This document shows positions 51,419 through 63,974 of a DNA stretch of 64,000 nt, piece after piece. Each line of letters starts with the position of its first letter. The first letter of the stretch is position 1. This DNA comes from Lachnospiraceae bacterium (GTDB taxonomy: Bacteria; Bacillota_A; Clostridia; Lachnospirales; Lachnospiraceae), in assembly GCA_017516285.1 (NCBI GenBank), contig JAFXDD010000022.1:66033-130032 (forward strand), read 5' to 3'. The position numbers and the translations under genes were made by a program. The notes beneath the pieces are model-generated. The model worked only from the letters and a program-made list of their open reading frames with translations, ran no database searches and was not told the DNA's origin.

Positions 51419-53932
51419 TTAATTCACCGCCCTCCGATAATAGGTAAACACCTGATTCTGCGTCTCTGCAAGCATTTCGCTTGCATCGCTTCTGGACATG
51501 TATCCAAGCTTTTTATTTACAGGGTCCATGACTACTATATTAAACTGATTAAAGCCGGTAATAAGGATAGCCTCTCCGGTGTCGTAAAGCACCATAATCG
51601 GGATGTCCTGGTTGGTGTAGTACAGCATGCTGCTTAGGTCGGCACCGGTAATATCCATGAGGACATAATCCTCCTGTGCTGGGCTCAAAATCTCCTGACA
51701 GGTCTTGCCTAAAGCCAGCTCCGCTGCCGTATCCTTTGGATTACCGATTTGTCTGAGCATAATATCCAGGCATATATTTTTGGAGCTTCTTTCCTGGGTT
51801 GCCGCCTCCATTACGATGGCCATAATCTGGTTCTTGGTAACTGTGGCAGCCTTTTTCCAGATAACTGCACCATCTGCATCCAGGGCGTAGCCTTCCAAAG
51901 CAGCGGCCTGCACCATAGCCTCTCCCACATCCGTTACATACTGTGCTACACTCCAAGGGGTACATACAGCACAATAACTCTTATTATTTTCTATTACGAT
52001 ATCGATATCACGGCTCCCCTCCTGAAAGACTTCCTTTGCCCTTACAAATTCCAGGCTTCCGGTATCGATTTTATTCTTAAGAGATACCTGCCTAATGGTT
52101 TGGAAGGTACTGGTTAAGGCAGTTTGAATGCCATTATACGTTTTTTTCTCGCCTTTGCTGGCTACAATTTGTTCCTGCACGGCATTAGTCACCCTGCCAT
52201 CCTGCACCTGCACTCTTTCCAACAAAATCTGATTGTCCACGATTTCACAGCCGGTTACCAGCATGCCTTCTGCCGTATATTGTTTCAGCACCTCACCCTG
52301 GGCATTTTGAATACGAATTTCTCTCATATATCGTGAATAAGAGCCATCACTTTGCAGTATGCCATCCTCCTCATAGAAAACGCCATATACAAAGTCATTT
52401 CCAATAAACCCTTGAGGAATGATGCTTCCACCGTTACCTGCAGTAATTTCCCTGGCGGCTCCCGTATCCAGATGCCAGAAATATAGTTTACCTTCTCTAC
52501 CTACCACCACGCTGCTGTGATCTCCTGACACAAAAAGTGTCTGTTCCTTCTCAAAAGGTATTTCTACCCGGGCTGCACTTGTCTCTATATCGTAGGAAAC
52601 AATATTTCCGTCCACGCAAAAATAAAACTTATTTAATCGGCTGAAGAAAGACATTTCCTCTATTTCCTGCATCACGTATGCAGCACTACGGGTACTTTCA
52701 TAAAAACCAATCTCTTCTACCAGCTTAGACTGTCCATGATAAGCGTACAGGGCAACACCTGTCTTTCCTTCATAATTGCCGCGATTCATATAACCATATA
52801 CCATGAAATAAATAGAACCGGACTCGCTGACCTCAAGGACCTTTATATCATGTGCCTGAAAAGCACTTCTCTCATCACTGCCTATACCATCAAAAAAACC
52901 ATATACAAAATTCATCTGGTTTTCAATATCATCATAGTAATAGAGACTGCTGTTCACCACAAAAGCAGCCATATTACCATCTTCACTTTCCGTCACAGGA
53001 ATATCCTTGCTTTGTATGGATAGATTTATTTTGTCATTTTGGTATACATCACTTTCATATTGGAAAACACTGTCGGCGGTTCTCTCATAATCCAAGAGAT
53101 AAAGTTTTTCTCCAAAGCTTGACACCAGAAAATTTTCTGTAACAAAATAGTACTGCTCCGTTTCATCCACGGTGCTTTTTACGTAATACTTCAAAGTAAA
53201 TGCACCAAAATTGTCCTGTAGATAAGTAATGTATATATCCGGCTCGCCGGCGCGCTCCACAGGCAAATCCCCCCACACAACCTGCTTTGCAGAGGAATGA
53301 ATATTTATAAAGCCCAGACTGGAATTATTGCCGGTACTGTCCGGCTCCATGAAAGGCGCTATTTCGGTAACCTTACTTTTGTCAAAGCTCTTTTCATGAA
53401 AATCCAGTACAAAATCCAGTTGGTTGTCTATATCATACTCATTACCATAAACAAATCTGGTATAATAGCAAACATTTTCGTGATTGTCCGTATTTAATAT
53501 AATACAGAAAATGTATTCCTCACCAACTACGATTAAATCCTTCAGCTTCACAGAAAAATCCAGAATGCCCGGTGTTTTTTCCGTGAGGCTGACCTGACCT
53601 GCTTCAATCAGACGACTGCCGTCGTTATTGCGCACCTCATATGACACATCTGTCACATTTGTACCAAAGGTTTCCACACGTGCCTGCAGTTCTCTGTCTA
53701 TATCCACCGGACACACATATTCTGCCACATCACTGACATCCATATTTCCCACATTTCCATGCAAGGTATTATAGCTCTCACCCCCAAGCACCATGGACAC
53801 CAAAGGTAATGTAGGCGCAGAAAGCTCTATGGTCATGTCCTGATTGTCCTGATTGATAAACTTGTATGAGCCCACCACACCGGCCAAAAAGACCAGCACG
53901 AAAACTCCCCACATAACAAGCTTTTTATTCAT
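51419..53932 (-). CDS. Large membrane-anchored extracellular protein with C39-like end, 837 aa
   Basis: One N-terminal helix (VMWGVFVLVFLAGVVGSYKF) anchors a long outside part. Residues about 200-560 consist of strand-rich repeats like a propeller (GKLYFWHLDTG; GSIYFMVYGYMN; KFYFCVDGNIVSY). The C-terminal 190 residues include ICLDIMLRQIGNP and DLSSMLYYTNQDIPIMVLYD-TGEAILITGFN-FNIVVMDPVNKKLGYMS, the fold pattern of C39-like peptidase domains, although a catalytic cysteine is not evident. The start overlaps the methyltransferase stop by eight bases, with GGAGG before the ATG. Function unknown; a sensor or degenerate peptidase role is speculative. Confidence 0.6.
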   Translation of the reverse strand: MNKKLVMWGVFVLVFLAGVVGSYKFINQDNQDMTIELSAPTLPLVSMVLGGESYNTLHGNVGNMDVSDVAEYVCPVDIDRELQARVETFGTNVTDVSYEVRNNDGSRLIEAGQVSLTEKTPGILDFSVKLKDLIVVGEEYIFCIILNTDNHENVCYYTRFVYGNEYDIDNQLDFVLDFHEKSFDKSKVTEIAPFMEPDSTGNNSSLGFINIHSSAKQVVWGDLPVERAGEPDIYITYLQDNFGAFTLKYYVKSTVDETEQYYFVTENFLVSSFGEKLYLLDYERTADSVFQYESDVYQNDKINLSIQSKDIPVTESEDGNMAAFVVNSSLYYYDDIENQMNFVYGFFDGIGSDERSAFQAHDIKVLEVSESGSIYFMVYGYMNRGNYEGKTGVALYAYHGQSKLVEEIGFYESTRSAAYVMQEIEEMSFFSRLNKFYFCVDGNIVSYDIETSAARVEIPFEKEQTLFVSGDHSSVVVGREGKLYFWHLDTGAAREITAGNGGSIIPQGFIGNDFVYGVFYEEDGILQSDGSYSRYMREIRIQNAQGEVLKQYTAEGMLVTGCEIVDNQILLERVQVQDGRVTNAVQEQIVASKGEKKTYNGIQTALTSTFQTIRQVSLKNKIDTGSLEFVRAKEVFQEGSRDIDIVIENNKSYCAVCTPWSVAQYVTDVGEAMVQAAALEGYALDADGAVIWKKAATVTKNQIMAIVMEAATQERSSKNICLDIMLRQIGNPKDTAAELALGKTCQEILSPAQEDYVLMDITGADLSSMLYYTNQDIPIMVLYDTGEAILITGFNQFNIVVMDPVNKKLGYMSRSDASEMLAETQNQVFTYYRRAVN

Positions 53933-55142
53933 TTACTTCTGCCTCCGTCTGAAAAATTTGCTGTAGTGTAGTATGTACACCCATCTCCTTGGTAAATGCT
54001 TCCAACGCGTCCAGACCCATACTATCGCCTTTTGGACGCATACCGTTTCTCTTTGTCGCCCTAATCAATATATTCTTTGGTGTATGCTCCATATCAATAA
54101 ACTCCAGCACCTGCGTATCATACCCCAGGCTTTCCAGCATATTGGCACGAATAGCATCGGTTAAAAGCGCAGACATCCGCTCCTTTAACAAGCCATACCT
54201 TAATACCGGCTTTAAGAAATCGCTCTGTATCTGTGCGTTCACCTCATGCTGGCAGCAAGGCACCGTCAAAATTACACTTGCCCCCCACTTTACAGCCTTT
54301 TCGATGGCATAATCCGTGGCTGTGTCACAAGCATGAAGGGTCACTACCATATCCACGCTGTCCGCTCCGGTAAACTGCGCAATATCACCCATTTCAAAAT
54401 GAATCCCGCTAAAACCATACCTCTTTGCTAACTCATTGCAGTGTGCAATGACGTCTGCCTTTAAATCCAGCCCGATAACCTCAATAGGAAGCCTTAACAT
54501 ATCATGTAAATAATAATACATAGCAAAGGTCAAATAAGACTTGCCGCAGCCAACATCAATAATACGTATGGTGCCCTCCTTTGGAAGCTTTGGCACAATG
54601 TCTCTGATAAATTCCAAATACTTATTAATCTGACGGAATTTATCATATCTGGCCTTTACTACCTTACCCTCCAAATTCATGATACCCAAATCAATCAGGA
54701 AAGGAATCTTGTCCCCTTCCTCCAGAATATACTGCTTCTGACGATTATGACTGTAATCTGCCTTAGCCGCCGTTGCCTTCTTCTTCGTTTTTATCGTCAC
54801 CTTCCCCTTCTTGCTGACCAAAATCGTGCACTCTGCCGTCTCTGTTTGAATAAGCCCCTGTTTAAAATCCTGCTCCATATACTTGCAGATACGCTCCACA
54901 GCTTCTACAATGCTTAAATTGCTGTGCAAAACCTTAGTCCCCACATATAAGGTCTCCTGTATCCAAAGCTCGTCCTTCAAGCGCACCGGACGCAGCTTCA
55001 CTTTGGAAGCCTTATCCGGATTTTTTGCGTTACTTAAAATTGCCTGTATTAACGTTTCATTTATTAACTCTGATATTGTATTTTTGATATTGTCCATATA
55101 TTTGTATTCACTTTCTGCAATTATCATGCCAAACTCTTTCAT
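53925..55142 (-). CDS. SAM-dependent methyltransferase, METTL25/GSTCD-like
   Basis: After an N-terminal region of about 180 residues, the class I methyltransferase core begins: IRIIDVGCGKSYLTFAMYYYL for SAM binding (near residue 195), VIGLDLKADVIAHCNELA, and VDMVVTLHACDTATDYAIEKA followed by ILTVPCCQHEV. The HACD and PCCQHE signatures are those of the Methyltransf_32 group, which includes eukaryotic METTL25, RRNAD1 and GSTCD. The substrate is unknown, possibly RNA. Several in-frame ATGs exist near the start and no strong ribosome site chooses among them; the longest is given. Confidence 0.85.
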   Translation of the reverse strand: MKEFGMIIAESEYKYMDNIKNTISELINETLIQAILSNAKNPDKASKVKLRPVRLKDELWIQETLYVGTKVLHSNLSIVEAVERICKYMEQDFKQGLIQTETAECTILVSKKGKVTIKTKKKATAAKADYSHNRQKQYILEEGDKIPFLIDLGIMNLEGKVVKARYDKFRQINKYLEFIRDIVPKLPKEGTIRIIDVGCGKSYLTFAMYYYLHDMLRLPIEVIGLDLKADVIAHCNELAKRYGFSGIHFEMGDIAQFTGADSVDMVVTLHACDTATDYAIEKAVKWGASVILTVPCCQHEVNAQIQSDFLKPVLRYGLLKERMSALLTDAIRANMLESLGYDTQVLEFIDMEHTPKNILIRATKRNGMRPKGDSMGLDALEAFTKEMGVHTTLQQIFQTEAEVNE

Positions 55143-55185
55143 GTATATATTTTAACCTTATTATGGAAAAATCACAACAGGAAAA

Positions 55186-55701
55186 TTACATTTCCTCTTC
55201 AGGCTGCTGCATGGTTATCTGAGGACCCTGCATTTCATTCCATGGCTGCTGCATCCCTCTTTGTGGCGGCTGTATACTGCCATAAGGCATCTGCCAGCTA
55301 TCTCTATCTACAAACATCATATTTCTGCGACGGCCGCTTTGTCTGCCGTGTCTGCGGTTAAATATTTCATCAAACAACAGCACCTGTACCATATCGCTAA
55401 TCCACTCCCACTTTTCAGGAGTAATTTCTTCACCATTCTGCTCAGCCTCGTTTTTTAAAATCGTGACAATGCTCTCTGCCAGACGGTACAACTGCCATCT
55501 GTCAGGATACTCATCATAAATAATGCTCTCCTCATAATCCATTCTGTCTAATATCTCAGAAACGCGTCCCAGCAGTCTTTTTGCTTCCATCGGATACATT
55601 TCTCTCAAATATTCTATATCCCTTGCAGCCCTGTTCTCCTGATTATAAGGATATCTTACAGGGTATGTCATATAAAAGGGTAAATATACCGGTTTTTCCA
55701 T
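55186..55701 (-). CDS. Hypothetical protein with Q/P/M-rich C-terminus, 171 aa
   Basis: I do not recognise a family. The N-terminal 120 residues are soluble and mainly helical (RAARDIEYLREMYPMEAKRL; RVSEILDRMDYEESIIYDEY; MVQVLLFDEIFN), followed by a basic patch (RRHGRQSGRRRN) and a tail with repeated Q, P and M residues. Tails like this occur in spore-coat and surface-assembly proteins of Clostridia, but that is only a resemblance. It lies between the ATP synthase operon terminator and the methyltransferase, on the same strand as both. AAGG precedes the ATG at a wide spacing. Confidence 0.6.
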   Translation of the reverse strand: MEKPVYLPFYMTYPVRYPYNQENRAARDIEYLREMYPMEAKRLLGRVSEILDRMDYEESIIYDEYPDRWQLYRLAESIVTILKNEAEQNGEEITPEKWEWISDMVQVLLFDEIFNRRHGRQSGRRRNMMFVDRDSWQMPYGSIQPPQRGMQQPWNEMQGPQITMQQPEEEM

Positions 55702-55784
55702 GTCAAAATGCCTTTTTTTATTATAGTATGCAAAATATGCGGTATAAGTTCATATCTGAATTTATCTGCACCTACTTAAAAATC

Positions 55785-55818
55785 AAGGAGCTGACCCTTC
55801 ATTGGTATCAGCTCCTTA
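55785..55818 (-). terminator. ATP synthase operon terminator
   Basis: On the minus strand AAGGAGCTGA and TCAGCTCCTT pair and are followed by GATTTTT, 12 bases after the atpC stop. Confidence 0.8.
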
Positions 55819-55829
55819 TCATTTCATCA

Positions 55830-56225
55830 TTATTTAATTAACGTAATTCGCGCCATGGCACGCATGAGCGCTGTTTCCGCCCGGGCAATGTCTGTATCAG
55901 AGGTGCGGTGGGCAATACGCTCCTTGGCTCTTTCCATAGCCGCCTCTGCCCTGTGCAGGTCGATTTCCTCCGGCCATTCAATAACCTCAGCCAGAATGGT
56001 CACCTTATCCGGCAGGATTTCCACAAAGCCGGAATGCAGTGCCGCTTCTTTTTCCTCGCCATCCATACGAATGGTCAGGATACCCGGCTTAATGATGCAG
56101 GTAAGCGGGATATGGTTTGCATATACACCGATTTCACCCTCGGTAGTATTAAACTCTACCATATAAGCGTCTCCATCAAAAAAGATACGCTCCGGAGTAA
56201 TAATTTGTAATCTGAAATTATCCAT
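55830..56225 (-). CDS. atpC: ATP synthase epsilon subunit
   Basis: The N-terminal beta-sandwich (LQIITPERIFFDGDAYMVEF, GEIGVYANHIPLTCIIKPG) and the C-terminal helical hairpin (DLHRAEAAMERAKERIAHRT ... ARAETALMRAMARI) give the standard 131-residue epsilon subunit. It links rotation of the c-ring to the catalytic head with gamma and can inhibit ATP hydrolysis. It is the last gene of the operon, 11 bases after atpD. Confidence 0.96.
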   Translation of the reverse strand: MDNFRLQIITPERIFFDGDAYMVEFNTTEGEIGVYANHIPLTCIIKPGILTIRMDGEEKEAALHSGFVEILPDKVTILAEVIEWPEEIDLHRAEAAMERAKERIAHRTSDTDIARAETALMRAMARITLIK

Positions 56226-56236
56226 AGTATCACCCC

Positions 56237-57640
<1,404 letters not shown>

Positions 57641-57675
57641 CTATAATCCACCGGAGGGGATAAGTCAGCTACATG

Positions 57676-58539
57676 CTAACTTATGGCCTCTGCGCCGGCG
57701 ATAATTTCTGTTAATTCCTGTGTAATAGCACCCTGACGGGCTCTATTGTACAAGAGTGACAGGCTGTCAATCATTTCCTCTGCATTGCTGGTTGCAGAAT
57801 CCATGGCCTGCATTCTTGCGCCATTTTCACTTGCTACGCTCTCTACCAGGCCTCCGTAAATAAGGCTCGTTACATACTGCGGAATAATCAGGCTAAGGGC
57901 CTCTTCATCCTTAGGCTCAAAATTCATCAGTGCGACATTTCCCGAACTATCCCCGGCATCCTTGCCCGTACCTGCCTCAGCAGGCAAAAGCTTGATAAGC
58001 TTTGGTTCATGGCTGACCGTATTCTTGAAGGAAGTGTATGCCAGATAAATCTCACCGATTTCACCTGCCTTGTAAGCCTCCAATACTGTCCGTGAAATAC
58101 CCATGGCATCTGCATAAGAAGGCTCCTCTGCCAAATCATCATACACTGCCTTAATGGTATAACCATATCTGTACAGTGCATCACGCCCCTTGGTACCGAT
58201 TGCATAAATATCCAAGTCCTCCTTGACAAAATCGCCCTTAGTAATCAGCTTAATAATGTTGGAGTTGTACCCTCCGGCCAAGCCTCTGTTACCGGTAATC
58301 ATGATAATAGCCTTACGCGGACTGTCAGAACCGGTAATATAAGGATGATTAATCCCACCTGCCCTGGACAACATAGAGCTGACGGTCTGATACATACAAT
58401 CAAAATATGCCTTGGAACGCTCTGCACGCAACTTCGCACGCTGCAGTTTAACAGTAGAAACAAGCTTCATGGCTTTGGTAATTTGCTGTGTACTTTGAAT
58501 ACTGCTTTTACGTCTCTTAATATCACGCATAGAAGCCAT
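57676..58539 (-). CDS. atpG: ATP synthase gamma subunit
   Basis: The two long helices of the central stalk are at the ends: MRDIKRRKSSIQSTQQITKA near residue 4 and the C-terminal ESVASENGARMQAMDSATSN with LLYNRARQGAITQELTEI. The middle Rossmann-like part contains MITGNRGLAGGYNSNI. The protein of 287 residues turns inside the alpha/beta ring. It lies between atpA and atpD. Confidence 0.97.
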   Translation of the reverse strand: MASMRDIKRRKSSIQSTQQITKAMKLVSTVKLQRAKLRAERSKAYFDCMYQTVSSMLSRAGGINHPYITGSDSPRKAIIMITGNRGLAGGYNSNIIKLITKGDFVKEDLDIYAIGTKGRDALYRYGYTIKAVYDDLAEEPSYADAMGISRTVLEAYKAGEIGEIYLAYTSFKNTVSHEPKLIKLLPAEAGTGKDAGDSSGNVALMNFEPKDEEALSLIIPQYVTSLIYGGLVESVASENGARMQAMDSATSNAEEMIDSLSLLYNRARQGAITQELTEIIAGAEAIS

Positions 58540-58578
58540 AATACACGTACCGCCTTTCTAAAAACTAAAATCTACTGT

Positions 58579-60090
<1,512 letters not shown>

Positions 60091-60118
60091 TTACGCATCC
60101 TTTCTTAAAATATTGCTC

Positions 60119-60667
60119 TTAACCCAGCTGTATTTTCAACAGCTGCTTTTTTAGTTCGTTTAACTTGGTAGTAATACTGGAGTCTATTATACGGTCCCCT
60201 ATACGGATAACCATACCACCAATGAGCGACGGATCTACGGAATAATGCATTTCCATAGTCCGGTACTTGGTAGTTTCTAACAGACGCTTTTTAATCTTAG
60301 TCTGCGTGGCTTCATCCAATGCAACCGCAGTAGTTACAAAAGCCACACCAATATGCTTTACTTCCTTTACTTTGTCGATAAAGTAAGTCAGTATGTCATC
60401 CAACCAGACATAACGGTCCTTTTCAATAACGATAACCAAAAAGCCTTCCATCTCGCTGCTGACACGTCCCTTAAAGACCTCCTCTGCAACCTTTACCTTA
60501 TCTTCCTTCGGAATCTTGGGATGGCTCATAAGCTTGCCAAAATCAGCATTCTCCCGCAAAATATCACGGACAGCCTTGGCCTCATCAAAAAGCATGTCTA
60601 ACCTCTGCTCTTCCTCAGCCAGCTCGTATAAAGCCTCTCCATAGGTTTTAGAAATCAGCTTAGCCAT
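60119..60667 (-). CDS. atpH: ATP synthase delta subunit
   Basis: The OSCP/delta family protein of 182 residues has the N-terminal helical domain (LISKTYGEALYELAEEEQRL; LMSHPKIPKEDKVKVAEEVF) and the typical C-terminal PSLIGGMVIRIGDRIIDSSI. It joins the peripheral stalk to the alpha/beta head. It overlaps atpF by 13 bases. Confidence 0.96.
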   Translation of the reverse strand: MAKLISKTYGEALYELAEEEQRLDMLFDEAKAVRDILRENADFGKLMSHPKIPKEDKVKVAEEVFKGRVSSEMEGFLVIVIEKDRYVWLDDILTYFIDKVKEVKHIGVAFVTTAVALDEATQTKIKKRLLETTKYRTMEMHYSVDPSLIGGMVIRIGDRIIDSSITTKLNELKKQLLKIQLG

Positions 60668-61173
60668 GTGCTCTCACCCATTTCCTTTAAAGTTTCATCA
60701 ATAAGCTCGGCCTGAATGTCCGTAGTCATATTGGCTGCAACTACCTTACCGGCCAATACAGAAGCGATGCTAATCATCTCCTTCTTCACTTCATCCGCAA
60801 CCTTGCTCTTTTCAAGCTCTGCCTCCACGCGGGCTCTCTCCATAATACGGTGAGCCTCTTCCTTCGCCTCAGCAATAATCTGATTTTCACTGAGTAAGGC
60901 ACGTCTTCTGGCATCGCTTAAGATTTCATCAGCTTCTTTTTCTATATTTGCAAGCTTCGCCTCATACTCTTCACGTAAAGCCTTGGCAGCCGCATCCGCC
61001 TCTGCCGCTTCTGCTAATTCTGCTGCAATCTTGGCCTGACGCTTTTCTAACATGGCGCGTACAGGATTGAATAGGAAATAGCTCAGTGCCAGATACAGCA
61101 CAAACATGGCAATCAAGGTCAGCACTGCGTCATGTAACAGCTGAAAGTCCAAATCAAATAATCTAGGCTCCAT
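60655..61173 (-). CDS. atpF: ATP synthase b subunit
   Basis: One N-terminal membrane helix (HDAVLTLIAMFVLYLALSYF) is followed by a long, Ala/Glu/Lys-rich coiled coil to the end, the peripheral-stalk design. The length of 172 residues is typical. It lies 14 bases after atpE and overlaps atpH. Confidence 0.95.
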   Translation of the reverse strand: MEPRLFDLDFQLLHDAVLTLIAMFVLYLALSYFLFNPVRAMLEKRQAKIAAELAEAAEADAAAKALREEYEAKLANIEKEADEILSDARRRALLSENQIIAEAKEEAHRIMERARVEAELEKSKVADEVKKEMISIASVLAGKVVAANMTTDIQAELIDETLKEMGESTWLS

Positions 61174-61187
61174 AATGCTTTATCTCC

Positions 61188-61478
<291 letters not shown>

Positions 61479-61485
61479 TTAGTTT

Positions 61486-62199
61486 TTATTTATCACCAAT
61501 TGCATCTGCAATGTAAGTCATTGTCAACATGCAGAATACATAGGTCTGAATAGCTCCTGAAAAAATATCAAAATATACATGCAATACTGCCGGCCATCCG
61601 ATTGCAATAAAGGATAACAAACTGTATACCAGCGCCATCATAACCGTACCGGACAACACATTTGCAAACAAACGCAATGACAAAGAAATCGGCACTGCGA
61701 TGTCACCAATAATATTAATCGGTGCCCAAATTGGCCAAGGGTCGCACAAGCCCTTGATAACTCCGCCAACCTTCTGATGCTTGAACTTGTTAAAATGAAT
61801 TAACACAAATGTAAGAAGACCAAGCGGCAAAGTGACACCGTAATCTGCCGTAGGCGGTCTGAGTCCAACCAGACTGGAAAGGTTACATATTAAAATAAAT
61901 ATGAATACGGTGCCTATATAGTTCATAAATTTACCGGCACTCCTGCCCATGCCGCCCTTGACTATACCGTCCAACATCTCTACAACCATCTCTGCCACAT
62001 TCTGAAAACCACCCGGCGTCTCTGTGGCGCGCTTCATCACGCGATTAACCACAGCCGCAAAACCAATCAGCGCCAGAACAATAATCAACAGGCATATATG
62101 GGTCGTAGTAATCCAGACAGTCTGTCCAAAGATTTCATAAGAAAAGACTCCATGAATCATAAAGTCAACTTCAGCTGACAACAAAATTCCTTGTCTCAT
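61486..62199 (-). CDS. atpB: ATP synthase a subunit
   Basis: The 237-residue membrane protein has five to six helices. The conserved stator arginine is in the LSLRLFANVLSGTVMMAL helix near residue 170. PPTADYGVTLPLGLLTF and the final GAIQTYVFCMLTMTYIADA are family signatures. ATG 62199 is chosen because AAGGAGG lies seven bases before it; that ribosome site overlaps the stop of the upstream gene. The a subunit forms the ion half-channels against the c ring. Confidence 0.95.
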   Translation of the reverse strand: MRQGILLSAEVDFMIHGVFSYEIFGQTVWITTTHICLLIIVLALIGFAAVVNRVMKRATETPGGFQNVAEMVVEMLDGIVKGGMGRSAGKFMNYIGTVFIFILICNLSSLVGLRPPTADYGVTLPLGLLTFVLIHFNKFKHQKVGGVIKGLCDPWPIWAPINIIGDIAVPISLSLRLFANVLSGTVMMALVYSLLSFIAIGWPAVLHVYFDIFSGAIQTYVFCMLTMTYIADAIGDK

Positions 62200-62203
62200 A
62201 CAT

Positions 62204-62602
62204 TCACCTCCTTTTCTTGTAGAAATTGTGTATAAGCGGCTGCAAATAAGCACCTGCCTTCAACGCAAACACACCAAATACTGCCGCCAGTGGATTGGCA
62301 ATCTCCGTAATCATGACCACTGCCATAATTACCACAATTGCAATATAACGAAACATACTGTAAACCATCATTTTCTTAGAGGCTTCGCTCTCACTTAAAT
62401 CAAGTGCCCTGTCCAAGCCCCACCACATCTGATAGCCACAGCCAATAGCAGTCAGTACGCCTATCCACCAGCCAAGACTGACGCCTATACCCCTGATGAA
62501 CAACCAAATTACAATCTGACCAAGCACGCCATACACCAACATACCACACAGCATTTCTTTCAGGGTTTCGTTACTATTTGTCCCTGTTAATCCTGGAAAC
62601 AT
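62204..62602 (-). CDS. AtpI-like ATP synthase accessory membrane protein
   Basis: A 132-residue protein with four hydrophobic segments (MLVYGVLGQIVIWLFI; WWIGVLTAIGCGYQMWWGLD; FRYIAIVVIMAVVMITEIAN; LAAVFGVFALKAGAYLQPLI) in the position of atpI, just before atpB. The topology and the LKAGAYLQP ending fit the ATP synthase subunit I group, which aids c-ring assembly. ATG 62602 after AAGGAG is preferred; the frame could extend to 62632. It overlaps the preceding atpZ-like gene by 29 bases. Confidence 0.75.
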   Translation of the reverse strand: MFPGLTGTNSNETLKEMLCGMLVYGVLGQIVIWLFIRGIGVSLGWWIGVLTAIGCGYQMWWGLDRALDLSESEASKKMMVYSMFRYIAIVVIMAVVMITEIANPLAAVFGVFALKAGAYLQPLIHNFYKKRR

Positions 62603-62834
62603 AAGGATTCTCCTTCCTTGCATCATCTTCATAAACTTTGCGGGCTAATATATATATATTCCGGAAACCGGCCAATGCCCCCACAAAAAAGAAAATAATC
62701 ATCAGAAAATCAGTCCCCAGCCACTTGTCCAAAAAATAGCCTGCTACTGAGCACATGCAAATAGGAACTATCATATTGATACCAAACTGGCTGATTGTCG
62801 CCAATGAACGCATAACAAGCGATTGCTTTTTCAT
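62574..62834 (-). CDS. AtpZ/AtpI-family small membrane protein
   Basis: The 86-residue protein has two helices (FGINMIVPICMCSVAGYFLD and FLMIIFFFVGALAGFRNIYI) joined by KWLGTDF, the AtpZ signature. AtpZ with AtpI assists magnesium or calcium supply and ring assembly of F-type ATP synthases. It is the first gene of the operon, behind a sigma-A promoter and a short leader hairpin. AGGGTG lies before the ATG. Confidence 0.85.
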   Translation of the reverse strand: MKKQSLVMRSLATISQFGINMIVPICMCSVAGYFLDKWLGTDFLMIIFFFVGALAGFRNIYILARKVYEDDARKENPYVSRINRDK

Positions 62835-62875
62835 AACTAATTCACCCTACTCTTAGAATGTAAACATTCTATTTA

Positions 62876-62904
62876 ATTATACGTTTTTTCCTTTCCCATG
62901 TCTA
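62876..62904 (-). promoter_or_regulatory. ATP synthase operon promoter
   Basis: On the minus strand TAGACA and TATAAT are 17 bases apart. The leader before the atpZ-like ATG contains AGAATGT-N2-ACATTCT (62855-62870), a small hairpin or operator. Confidence 0.75.
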
Positions 62905-62949
62905 GATGTATGTGCAAATTTAGAAAATTTTCATATGTAAATTTTTAGA

Positions 62950-62976
62950 AAAAGGCCGCCGCTAAAGCGGTCAGCC
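62950..62976 (-). terminator. Terminator of the Rpn-family gene
   Basis: On the minus strand GGCTGACCGC pairs with GCGGCGGCC (one bulge) around TTTA and is followed by TTTTT, about 75 bases after the stop at 63050. Confidence 0.65.
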
Positions 62977-63049
62977 CTTCTATACTCTTAATCTTCATTG
63001 GTTTACAGGGCAGACCCGGTCAATCTGGGACTACCCTTTTTGCAAACTA

Positions 63050-63958
63050 CTATTCTTTAATCTGCTCCAAAAATTCCTGCATACTCTCTGCTCTGGAAGC
63101 CAACATGATCCAGTTCACCAAGGTATCGTCATCAATACCCTGAATTTGGCTCTGCAATTCCTTGGAAACAGAACCTAATTTAGATAATATCTTAATTAAG
63201 ACATTACGTTCTCCCTCTGCACGTTCCTCGGCTCTCATCATTTTGAGAAACTTTTCCTCATCAAATTCAGTCAATACCATATTTCTGACCTCCCTTCGGT
63301 GCTTGCTAAAAAATTCCTCCAGCACCACAGCTTCCACGCATTCATCCACCGCCTGGTCTACCGCATCCGTTAAAGACATGCTCTTATTGTAGGTTCTCAC
63401 CTTATCTACAAAGGTTGCGTAACCACCCAAAACCTTACATTTTGACAAAAGCTCCGGATTCATGCCTGCATTAATATTCACCATGGTAGCAGTCCATTCA
63501 AACTTGCCCGGTTCTACCTCTCTGTCAAAGGCAACTGACAAATACAGCTCCTTTACCTCTTCCGGCATATCCTTCTTGTCTCCATTGTAAAAAACAACGT
63601 ACTTTGGAGCCGGAATTTTCACAATACTTTTGCTATAAATCCGCTCGTTGTCCTTTATAAGCTGACGATACAAATCGGCGAAATACAAAAAACCTCTCAG
63701 TGGCATATTCGGATTGTATGTGCTTTGATGCTCATACAAACTCAATGTCTTGTCGAACAGGAAAGACACGTCATTTTTCATCTTCATATACACCACATCA
63801 TCCAGTGTGGTAAAGGTCAAATCGTCTGCGTTGGTATAATTGCTGCCATTCACGGCATTATACAGGCTGAGCGCATTTTCCTTATCCTCACCGAAAAGCT
63901 TGCTGAATACAGTAGATTTGTGGTTTTTGTTTGCTACATAATTTTTATTAGCATTCAT
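63050..63958 (-). CDS. Rpn-family PD-(D/E)XK nuclease-like protein
   Basis: The 302-residue protein resembles the product of 50413-51291 throughout its first 200 residues: TVFSKLFGEDKENALSLYNA, MKNDVSFLFDKTLSLYEHQS, TYNPNMPLRGFLYFADLYRQ, PKYVVFYNG and the ending AVDQAVDECVEAVVLEEFFS. The D and E-x-Q residues fit a PD-(D/E)XK active site. Relatives are multicopy in Lachnospiraceae genomes. A TATAAT at 63975-63980 sits ahead of the start, and GGAG precedes the ATG. It is upstream of the ATP synthase operon but separately terminated. Confidence 0.82.
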   Translation of the reverse strand: MNANKNYVANKNHKSTVFSKLFGEDKENALSLYNAVNGSNYTNADDLTFTTLDDVVYMKMKNDVSFLFDKTLSLYEHQSTYNPNMPLRGFLYFADLYRQLIKDNERIYSKSIVKIPAPKYVVFYNGDKKDMPEEVKELYLSVAFDREVEPGKFEWTATMVNINAGMNPELLSKCKVLGGYATFVDKVRTYNKSMSLTDAVDQAVDECVEAVVLEEFFSKHRREVRNMVLTEFDEEKFLKMMRAEERAEGERNVLIKILSKLGSVSKELQSQIQGIDDDTLVNWIMLASRAESMQEFLEQIKE

Positions 63959-63974
63959 TTACTATTACTCCTTG

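Noticed and set aside
63000..63040. Second terminator near the Rpn gene
   Set aside because: AGGGCAGACCCGG...CTGGGACTACCCT can fold, but its T run lies on the plus strand where no gene ends. The hairpin at 62950-62976 is better placed.
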